This document shows, piece by piece, positions 6,901-11,564 of a DNA stretch of 16,760 bases. This DNA comes from Candidatus Falkowiibacteriota bacterium (lineage in GTDB: Bacteria > Patescibacteria > ABY1 > BM507 > UBA12075): the NCBI GenBank assembly GCA_030636285.1, contig DAOVXE010000001.1, positions 1-16,760 of the forward strand, in the 5' to 3' direction. The position numbers and the translations under genes are program-made. Within the stretch, counting starts at the first letter, position 1. Each line of letters starts with the position of its first letter. Under the pieces are notes generated by a model, which saw only the letters and a program-made list of their open reading frames with translations, had not been told where the DNA came from and ran no database searches.

Positions 6901-8211
6901 ACTCCATGAAACCTGCCTTTCCTGTCCAATGGGTAAATTACCGAGGTTTTGCGTTTGTGTACCGGAAATAAATGTTAATTCATTAGTCAAATTCAATGCG
7001 ACAGTCACGTTTTCCGCTGTTGCCGATCCGTTATTAAGCACGGTTGCCATAATCGCAAAAGGATTTGGCGAATAGGCATTATTAATCACAGACAGCGTAG
7101 CCGGAGCCGTGATACCAAGAGCAAGCGGCGGAGTAAGATCTGCTTGTAGCCGTGCAAGTCCGTAAAATGTTGTGTAAATACGCGACTCTCCCGGAGCTAA
7201 CAGAGTAGGATTCCAATATACAGCATACGCACTGTCATATGTAAGCGCAGACCCTGGACTCACCGTAAAATCATACGCGGATCCGGAGATACCAGGCCAA
7301 CGAGCCAGAACAAGCCTGTCAGGGGATATGATCCCCCCGCCCTTGAGCGTTGCCGCTGAAACATGCACATCATCAGTGACATTATAATAAACAGTAAACG
7401 TATCGGGTATAGCAGCGCCAATATATTCTTTTTCGGTTGTGATTATACCGTCACCTGGCACGCGAAAAGGAGCGCCATCATTATAATTCAAATCAGTGTC
7501 AAGCATGATACGACTGCCGACTTCGTGAGAAATTAAGCCGGTATTTTTTACTTCATAGGATATCTTTGCAACATCTTCTTCGTTCGTTTGATTGTTAAAA
7601 ACAATTTGAAGTGTTTGGGTTATTTCAATGTCACCAATTTTCCAGATGCTTTGATTAGTATGCTGACCTGTATTAACCGGGGTCTGTACCACCGTTCCTG
7701 CATTACCATATATACTGTCCACACCATCTATGCGAAATGTTGTGTACGATGACCAAGGTGCGCTCGGCCAGCGAAAGGTTAAATTCCAACTCCCGCTTGT
7801 TGAACCGCCTGTTAAAGGGTCCGGAAATGCTCCAATATTAAAATGTCCATCTGATCCAACCAATACGGCAAGCCTGTCATTAAACATGTCATCAACACTC
7901 AAAACAGTTGCCATAGGAATGGCTAGCGACTGGACACCGACTGCAAGCTCCTCCACTGAAGAATCTATACCTCCGGACATCTCACACCGCGAGTCGTTTT
8001 CATTGAGAATACCCAAGGAGATTCCCAGCAAACATTTGTCAACTTCATAGGGCAAATCAAGAATCTCCCCAGAACCCGCTGAATGATTATTAACTTCTGC
8101 AGAAACATTAATAACCCACGAAATACCAAAAAAAATAATCGAGACAAATATAATTAAAGTAATATTTCTTGTCGCGATTAACAAAAATGATGTTTTATTG
8201 TTAATTTTCAT
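3928..8211 (-). CDS. giant secreted protein with LCAT-like alpha/beta-hydrolase (lipase/acyltransferase) core
   Basis: 1427 residues. Residues 1-38 form a signal peptide or membrane anchor (hydrophobic 18-36). Residues about 110-470 look like beta-rich surface domains; 355-475 resembles a CARDB/Ig-like unit (PLALGITAPATLSVINN). A further beta-rich region spans 480-750. The hydrolase core follows, with FLPAFQASRLY at 763-773, PYDWRLS at 853-859, the nucleophile elbow THSNGG with Ser907, GDGTV with Asp1120, and DHASLF with His1158 (HH at 1168-1169 as alternative). This order and PYDWR/GDGTV are hallmarks of the lecithin:cholesterol acyltransferase-like family. The usual PG before the oxyanion region is PA here. 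Residues 1320-1329 (IDTDSDGVTD) look like a calcium-binding loop, followed by a helical tail. It probably hydrolyses or transfers acyl chains outside the cell; the substrate is unknown. A good promoter and a GAGGG Shine-Dalgarno precede the ATG. Confidence 0.85.
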   Translation of the reverse strand: MKINNKTSFLLIATRNITLIIFVSIIFFGISWVINVSAEVNNHSAGSGEILDLPYEVDKCLLGISLGILNENDSRCEMSGGIDSSVEELAVGVQSLAIPMATVLSVDDMFNDRLAVLVGSDGHFNIGAFPDPLTGGSTSGSWNLTFRWPSAPWSSYTTFRIDGVDSIYGNAGTVVQTPVNTGQHTNQSIWKIGDIEITQTLQIVFNNQTNEEDVAKISYEVKNTGLISHEVGSRIMLDTDLNYNDGAPFRVPGDGIITTEKEYIGAAIPDTFTVYYNVTDDVHVSAATLKGGGIISPDRLVLARWPGISGSAYDFTVSPGSALTYDSAYAVYWNPTLLAPGESRIYTTFYGLARLQADLTPPLALGITAPATLSVINNAYSPNPFAIMATVLNNGSATAENVTVALNLTNELTFISGTQTQNLGNLPIGQERQVSWSVHAAHQDSEQTLTYSVDAVATNASLKNVSGQIILPAIVSSNAQLALEYSTEEGFDDGTNDPYNTNFGAHPDKGTANKDELTFKVVCKNEDKPDEVNVVLDHTVGIDKETAFYEQSVAFIKPDSGTILFKEIDNNPLYSYVGYDSPGADRNGFTEGESMDFVFSGYPKKEVKIGLMVEESGSWPGLPYVKLQLKTYDADGFFISETEETLFFEEGFDKEEWASVHILHENSDIAKVKMNIKESSQTETWIRMFEITESISMQVDIQSESAELRDFVYENGEQYAVSSTFPKGEYQFYFEVSNRTETLRFPETESLSFTTGYSNVAFLPAFQASRLYRPDPDGPDNEDQLWTPTHEQDVEQLFMFEDLDGNIKSEDQEIYTRDIINAAAGFNIYKTFIKFMDDKMVGEGLIKEWAPLPYDWRLSFDDILSSGKKTGENLSYLEATSSPFILQEIRRLVLSSDTGKVTIVTHSNGGLLAKYLLSELEDVENLNHDLYDKIDNFIMIAAPQMGTPKAMMGLLHGDEQNLVGGILLDKTTAREFGENMPGAYNLLPSEKYFDIVSDPVISFSSDCVNIPELADLASTSISTYADMLIFFNGYGGEWEKSDVTDKDVPNVLNDTLLGLSETVHQKIDSWQPAGSLKITQLAGWGIKTIKGVEYDDCDTWGCSDTLEHLDRDMIQTHVGDGTVVMLSALITENAGKYYVNVRKYNKEGIWNQRYNRDHASLFEVNDIHHFIKNILIGKSNPENGDNVENITSSEPELEEDDLTLDFILHSPVELHLYDEDGRHTGLIDNPDLDSDIRLYEKQIPNSYYIEFGEKKYAGADMGIITVILKGEDLGIFTLDIKEMFGEDVLASTAFFNIPMSANTTATLKIKNSIDRVILYIDTDSDGVTDISITSSEEFSAKDSLEVLVEIIQTMDIHKNVKKILTKHVHTARKLVEKDNLHAADKILKNTSRIIRTFTKDNISSKLRIPEEEAEKLIRIIESIREIM

Positions 8212-8283
8212 TTTCTTATACCCTCGCCATCTTAAATCGAAAACGAGAATTTAATTAACTAATTTTTTAAAGCACATATTAAT

Positions 8284-8312
8284 AATATAAACTTTTTTTG
8301 GTATTTTGTAAA
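8284..8312 (-). promoter_or_regulatory. promoter of the LCAT-like hydrolase operon
   Basis: On the minus strand TTTACA (8312-8307) and TATATT (8289-8284) are separated by exactly 17 bp. Transcription would start near 8277, giving a leader of about 66 nt. The leader contains GAGGG roughly 9 nt before the ATG at 8211. Confidence 0.65.
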
Positions 8313-8642
8313 GTTTTATATGGTTCCTGATTTTACAAAATCCAAGCGCCTTATTTACTTATCGGTTTTCCGCAAATGTTTGCTTGGGGTTGTTTTGTTT
8401 GAAATTTTAACGCTAAAAGACAGTTATTTCTTCACTAAAATATTAATAAAAAAACAATAGAAAAATATCAATACATTAATAAAATAACACAGTTTAAAAC
8501 TAATTTTACTAATATTAAATAAAAAACACCAAAAACTACATGTTTTGGCGCTTATCTAATAATAAATAAATTAAATCTAAAATTCATTAATACATAAAAC
8601 ACAAATTAATATTTGCCTTACCTTAAATATAAACAATTTTTA
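8313..8642. other. AT-rich intergenic stretch without genes
   Basis: No supportable frame on either strand and no tRNA-like fold. Two weak inverted repeats are seen: CCAAGC (8342-8347) with GCTTGG (8382-8387), and CCAAAA (8529-8534) with TTTTGG (8543-8548). The rest is A/T-rich low-complexity sequence. It separates the hydrolase operon from ATPase debris and may be a decayed gene or an insertion scar. Confidence 0.6.
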
Positions 8643-8692
8643 TTGTGTTGTAAAATTTATCTTGCGGGCCAGTTTAATATTTTACAACACAA
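8643..8692. repeat. 14-bp perfect inverted repeat at the end of the ATPase fragment
   Basis: TTGTGTTGTAAAAT at 8643-8656 is matched by ATTTTACAACACAA at 8679-8692, with a 22-bp spacer holding the only GC-rich bases nearby (CTTGCGGGCCAG). The stop codon of the ATPase fragment (8682-8684) lies inside the right arm. Without a T tract it is not a classical terminator; it could be an operator or an element end. Confidence 0.75.
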
Positions 8693-9140
8693 AATTCCAA
8701 TAATTTTTTAGCGTAATCACTTGAAATTCAGCGTCTTTGTAATTTTCCGTCCAATTTTTCGGCGCTTTAACTTTTTTATTATCATTCCATTTAAACTCAT
8801 AAGCAAATAAATTTCCGCCGTACTCTTCAATATAATCAATTTCTTTTTGATCATAAGTCCGCCAAAAATATTGATTGGTTAAACGATCATTTTTTTGATT
8901 AGCCTTTATTCTTTCCGCTATGCAAAAATTTTCCCACAAAGCGCCTTTGTCGTTTCTTAAATCAAGCGAATTAAAATTACGAATCAAGGCATTGCGCAAT
9001 CCGCAATCATAAAAATATATTTTACGGCTTTTCTTAATTTCGGTTCTTAAATTTCGCGAAAAAGCCGGCAAACGAAAAATTACAAAAGCTCTTTCCAATA
9101 AAACAACATATCTTTCCACTGTTTCAATAGAAACTCCCAA
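8682..9140 (-). pseudogene. 5'-truncated DUF4143/AAA ATPase, C-terminal fragment
   Basis: About 152 residues match the C-terminal half of the large AAA+ ATPase family that carries a DUF4143 domain. The motifs are GVSIETVERYVVLLERAFVI (winged-helix-like part), SRNLRTEIKKSRKIYFYD, GALWENF, FWRTYDQKEIDYIEE and AYEFKWN. Full-length members run to roughly 400 residues and begin with a Walker A/B ATPase domain. None of that is present: upstream of TTG 9140 the frame reads only NYVNY before a stop at 9156-9158. A good -10 box and a palindrome lie just upstream, as though an internal deletion removed the ATPase domain but left the promoter. The fragment could still be transcribed, but it cannot be an active ATPase. 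The function of intact relatives is poorly known; they are common in small-genome bacteria and archaea. Confidence 0.8.
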
Positions 9141-9170
9141 ATAATTAACATAATTTTAATAAATTACTCT

Positions 9171-9205
9171 ATTATACCTTAGTAATTTTGCTAAAATACT
9201 AAGGT
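9171..9205 (-). promoter_or_regulatory. -10 box with adjacent palindrome upstream of the ATPase fragment
   Basis: On the minus strand a perfect TATAAT (9176-9171) directly follows an inverted repeat spanning 9176-9205: ACCTTAGTA...TACTAAGGT, with inner ATTTT/AAAAT. A TTGACA at 9212-9207 is 30 bp from the -10, too far for a normal promoter. The palindrome is therefore probably an operator replacing or covering the -35 region. Confidence 0.45.
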
Positions 9206-9223
9206 TTGTCAAATATCCATTAA

Positions 9224-9241
9224 AACGCGGCGCGGCGCGTT
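9224..9241 (-). terminator. weak terminator-like hairpin after the AbrB-like gene
   Basis: The arms AACGCG and CGCGTT enclose GCGCGG in plus-strand reading. On the minus strand the hairpin is followed by TTTT two bases after the AbrB-like stop. Short, but the position is right. Confidence 0.4.
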
Positions 9242-9242
9242 C

Positions 9243-9413
9243 CTACCGTTTCCAATCCTCAATCACAATTTTTTTTCCTATTTTTTTAACCACAAATTTC
9301 TGCCGCTCGCTCCAGCCCAAATCCCTGATAAATTCTTTTGGGATAATGCAATAATAACTGCCTGAACCGGTTTTGGTCAATTTTCTGATATTTTTGGATG
9401 AATATGATCTCAT
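9243..9413 (-). CDS. AbrB/MazE/SpoVT-like DNA-binding protein (antitoxin-type)
   Basis: A 56-residue protein: MRSYSSKNIRKLTKTGSGSY, then YCIIPKEFIRDLGWSERQKF, then VVKKIGKKIVIEDWKR. The pattern (R)KLTKTGSGSYYxxIPKEFIRxLGWxxxQxVxVKxxGKxIVI is the swapped-hairpin AbrB fold, whose dimers bind palindromic DNA. The residues KLTKTGSGSY and IPKEFIRDLGW are the core. It is the usual length for stand-alone members. No toxin gene is adjacent: the next gene downstream is a broken ATPase and the next upstream is a sortase. An extended -10 and a perfect 30-bp palindrome sit directly before the gene, so autorepression is very likely. It is AT-rich like its neighbours, with TAG as stop. Confidence 0.85.
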   Translation of the reverse strand: MRSYSSKNIRKLTKTGSGSYYCIIPKEFIRDLGWSERQKFVVKKIGKKIVIEDWKR

Positions 9414-9432
9414 AAAAATAATTTTAAAAATA

Positions 9433-9471
9433 AAAATGTACGTACATATGTACGTACATTTTATTATAGCA
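9433..9471 (-). promoter_or_regulatory. extended -10 promoter overlapping a perfect 30-bp palindromic operator
   Basis: Bases 9433-9462 form an uninterrupted palindrome centred on CATATG (9445-9450), made of TGTACGTACA repeated head to head. On the minus strand TGCTATAAT (9471-9463), an extended -10, lies immediately upstream. The palindrome therefore covers the transcription start of the AbrB-like gene, 20 bp before its ATG. No good -35 is seen, as is common with extended -10 promoters. Confidence 0.75.
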
Positions 9472-9477
9472 TCTGTA

Positions 9478-10110
9478 TTAACTTTCCACTAATTCGCTTA
9501 CCACAACCAGCCTTTTTTCGGTTGAATAGATCGGGTGGCAGGTAAACATGGTCAGGGTTGGTTCTTTGGTTGGATCCATGATTGAAACTTCGGTGGGTTC
9601 AACGATCCGCGTTTCTTTAATTCTATATAAATAATCACGCTCTTTCCAAACAATTGAAACCAGGTCCCCTTTTTCCAGTTTGTGAAACAAATAAAAGGTT
9701 AAATTATGAGGAGGCAAATATTTAAAACGATGGCCCGTTATTACCGTGTTGCCGCCTTTGTCCGGGGTGGAAGTATTTGGCACCAGCCAGGCCCCCTGGC
9801 TAAGCCCGTATTCGGAATTTTCAGTAACAACAATGGGCGCGTTAACACCGATCTTGGGGATTATTACCCGGTTAGGAGAAACATCAAATTCATTCTTTGG
9901 CAAACCGCTTTTAAATTCCGCCACTTGCTCCTTAATGATCACTCTTTCCTCAGCTTCCGGCAAACCAGCGAATTCTTTATAACCGGCCTGATATTTTAAA
10001 TAGGGATAAAAAGGCAAAGCAATTAAATATAAAACCAGGGCAATGGCTGAAAATTCCAAAAATAAAACCAAAATTTTCAAAACCGGCTTTTTTTTCTTTT
10101 TTAAAAACAT
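9478..10110 (-). CDS. sortase (class D/E-like transpeptidase)
   Basis: 210 residues. The N-terminus is basic (KKKKK) followed by one membrane helix at about 10-38, so the catalytic domain faces outward. The sortase barrel starts near residue 80 with NRVIIPKIGVNAPIV. The catalytic triad is visible: His127 in NTVITGHRFKY, Cys191 in LTMFTCHP, and Arg200 in TEKRLVVVSEL. The size and the TGHR...TCHP arrangement fit the small class D/E sortases that join secreted proteins to the cell surface or to each other. No LPxTG-type tail is present in the three large exported proteins of this window. Its substrates are therefore elsewhere or use an unusual signal. It lies 30 bp downstream of the 77-residue frame, and an antitoxin promoter starts right after it. 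Confidence 0.9.
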   Translation of the reverse strand: MFLKKKKKPVLKILVLFLEFSAIALVLYLIALPFYPYLKYQAGYKEFAGLPEAEERVIIKEQVAEFKSGLPKNEFDVSPNRVIIPKIGVNAPIVVTENSEYGLSQGAWLVPNTSTPDKGGNTVITGHRFKYLPPHNLTFYLFHKLEKGDLVSIVWKERDYLYRIKETRIVEPTEVSIMDPTKEPTLTMFTCHPIYSTEKRLVVVSELVES

Positions 10111-10140
10111 TTTTAACTTTATTAATCAATTTAGCAACTT

Positions 10141-10374
10141 TTAACTCACCAAATAAAGCGGAACAGCAATCCCTTCTTTTTCAATAAAAAAATCATTTTT
10201 AGTTAAAATAAGAAAAGGCCGGGATGACATTTTTAAAGCTGTTTTTTTCAAATAATCAAATTTCATACACGAACCTTTTAAATATGTTTTGCTTTCATAA
10301 AAAATTTCCCTGTTATTCTTATGCCAAAACAAATTTTGTCGAAATATCTCCTTTAAAATTAGCTCTTTTTTCAT
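10141..10374 (-). pseudogene. 77-residue frame, probable remnant of a DUF4143-type ATPase
   Basis: The frame runs MKKELILKEIFRQNLFWHK... and ends SRPFLILTKNDFF, EKEGIAVPLYLVS. The start resembles the first residues of DUF4143 ATPases (MKKE(I/L)LKE...). The end resembles their last residues, where a strand, a short turn and a PLYL(I/V) ending are common. Everything between, including the Walker motifs, would be missing. This is a similarity judged by eye and only moderately convincing; a genuine small hypothetical protein is the alternative. The large inverted repeat directly upstream echoes the palindrome found before the other ATPase fragment in this window. The sortase follows within 30 bp. 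Confidence 0.45.
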
Positions 10375-10382
10375 ACATTTAC

Positions 10383-10443
10383 ATTTATTGATACTATGAT
10401 ATTAATAAATACTGCATTTATTAATATCATAGTATCAATAAAT
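10383..10443. repeat. perfect 28-bp inverted repeat
   Basis: The arms at 10383-10410 and 10416-10443 are exact reverse complements around a 5-bp loop ACTGC. The arms are almost pure A/T with the core GATACTATGATA. The TGA stop of the HEPN gene (10435-10437) lies in the right arm, and the 77-residue frame starts 9 bp beyond the left arm. It could be a large operator, a bidirectional RNA hairpin ending the HEPN/MNT transcript, or the site of a mobile insertion. Confidence 0.9.
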
Positions 10444-10872
10444 ATCTTTTAAAGATATATCTTCTGCCTTCTTTATAAACTTAGACGCTTTTTCTAATAA
10501 TTTTTTTGCGTTTACATCGCTATAATCTCCGTAATAATCAGCTGCTTCTCTTAAATTTTTTGCTTCCGAAAGAGCTTCAATAAAAAATACATCAATCTTG
10601 CCTGTTTTTACATATAATTCCCTTATCGCGTGGTTTAAGCAATAATGACTATGCTCCCTGTAATTCTCAAGATACAGAAGCGATCTTGCGGAATGAAACA
10701 TTGAATAATAAACCTGAATAATGCACCAGCGATAATTTTTATCATTAAAACTTTTTCGCGCTGAGCTCAGATCTTCTTTAGCTAGTTTTAATTCTTTTCT
10801 TGCCAAACTTTTACCGCGGGAAAATTTCTTAATTCCACCTTTTTTCAAACAATCTTTAAAATCTTTGATCAT
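10435..10872 (-). CDS. HEPN-domain protein (toxin of a HEPN/MNT pair)
   Basis: 145 residues with the all-helical HEPN pattern: ELKLAKEDLSSARKSFNDKN, then YRWCIIQVYYSMFHSARSLL, then LENYREHSHYCLNHAIRELY, and a C-terminal ADYYGDYSD...AEKASKFI helix. The YYSMFHSARSLL and YREHSHYCL motifs are typical of the COG1895-type HEPN proteins. HEPN toxins are RNases that usually use an R-x(4-6)-H motif. Here the nearest match is Arg72 with His76, a spacing of three residues, so nuclease activity is uncertain. Its ATG overlaps the stop of the upstream nucleotidyltransferase gene (ATGA at 10872-10869), the usual arrangement of a co-translated antitoxin-toxin pair. The gene ends inside a long inverted repeat. 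Confidence 0.85.
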   Translation of the reverse strand: MIKDFKDCLKKGGIKKFSRGKSLARKELKLAKEDLSSARKSFNDKNYRWCIIQVYYSMFHSARSLLYLENYREHSHYCLNHAIRELYVKTGKIDVFFIEALSEAKNLREAADYYGDYSDVNAKKLLEKASKFIKKAEDISLKDIY

Positions 10873-11390
10873 AAGCCGAATAATTTAATTCCTTGTTTTA
10901 CTTCGTTATAAAATTCAGATTCTTTTATTTCCAATTCACTCCATTGATTTGGCGTTTTAATGATTGGGTTAATTTTTGACTTGCCTTTATTTTTAGCGAT
11001 TTTAGATTTTATTATTTCTGGATCATGGGTTAAAACAAATAAATCAATATCGCTATTAATTGTTTGCTCCCCCCTAGACGATGAACCGAATAAAATAATG
11101 CTTATACAATCATCTTTAATTTTTTCTATTAATACTGACAGTTCTTTAATAACCGCTGTTATTTTAGATTGCCTAACTAATGGATTTTCTTCATTAACGC
11201 AATAAAATTTCATATTGCCTTTTTGCTCTTGCTCCACTATTTTTTCTTTAGCTAAATATTTTAAAGCATTATGCGTTCCGCCAAGACTAATACTTAATTT
11301 TTCAGCGATCTCTTTGCTAAAAAAATTTTTTTCAGGATAATTTCCTAAAAATAATATTATTTTTTCACAATTTTTTGTTATTTTATTCAT
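10869..11390 (-). CDS. winged-helix plus MNT nucleotidyltransferase (antitoxin of a HEPN/MNT pair)
   Basis: 173 residues. Residues about 1-65 form a winged helix-turn-helix (FSKEIAEKLSISLGGTHNAL, KYLAKEKIVEQEQKG). Residues about 95-173 form a minimal nucleotidyltransferase: ILFGSSSRGEQTINSDIDLF carries the G-S-x(10)-D-x-D signature, with Asp114 and Asp116 as metal ligands. In characterised HEPN/MNT systems the MNT enzyme adds AMP residues to the HEPN toxin and blocks its RNase activity. The added DNA-binding domain suggests it also represses its own operon. Two 12-bp direct repeats 20 bp apart lie at its promoter. It overlaps the HEPN start by 4 bp. The start ATG at 11390 has no clear Shine-Dalgarno. 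Confidence 0.88.
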   Translation of the reverse strand: MNKITKNCEKIILFLGNYPEKNFFSKEIAEKLSISLGGTHNALKYLAKEKIVEQEQKGNMKFYCVNEENPLVRQSKITAVIKELSVLIEKIKDDCISIILFGSSSRGEQTINSDIDLFVLTHDPEIIKSKIAKNKGKSKINPIIKTPNQWSELEIKESEFYNEVKQGIKLFGL

Positions 11391-11404
11391 AATTTTTTAT
11401 ATTT

Positions 11405-11436
11405 TACTTTCATTTTTTTGAAACTACTTTCATTTT
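11405..11436 (-). promoter_or_regulatory. two direct repeats at the HEPN/MNT promoter, candidate operator
   Basis: TACTTTCATTTT occurs at 11405-11416 and 11425-11436, exactly 20 bp apart (about two helical turns), between the -10 box and the ATG of the MNT gene. The spacing places both on the same DNA face, suiting a winged-helix dimer. Confidence 0.5.
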
Positions 11437-11460
11437 ATATAATTTTTACTATATTGTCAA
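11432..11460 (-). promoter_or_regulatory. sigma70 promoter of the HEPN/MNT operon
   Basis: On the minus strand a perfect TTGACA (11460-11455) and TAAAAT (11437-11432) are separated by 17 bp. The -35 box shares bases with the T tract of the terminator of the preceding surface-protein gene. The -10 overlaps the upstream direct repeat. Confidence 0.75.
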
Positions 11461-11488
11461 AAAACCCCGCTTAGATAAAGCGGGGTTT
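11455..11488 (-). terminator. strong intrinsic terminator of the large surface-protein gene
   Basis: The arms AAACCCCGCTT (11462-11472) and AAGCGGGGTTT (11478-11488) close a 5-nt loop. On the minus strand the hairpin is followed by TTTTTT, then directly by TTGACA of the next promoter. It ends the transcript coming from 11565. Confidence 0.9.
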
Positions 11489-11564
11489 AGTGTATCTGAT
11501 TCTTGTCTAAATTTTTATATTCTATTAAGCCTTTTTCTGCCTTTTTATCTTTTTCCACATTCCG

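Noticed and set aside
8441..8640. Degenerate gene or insertion sequence in the AT-rich gap
   Set aside because: No frame, conserved motif or terminal repeats could be supported on either strand.
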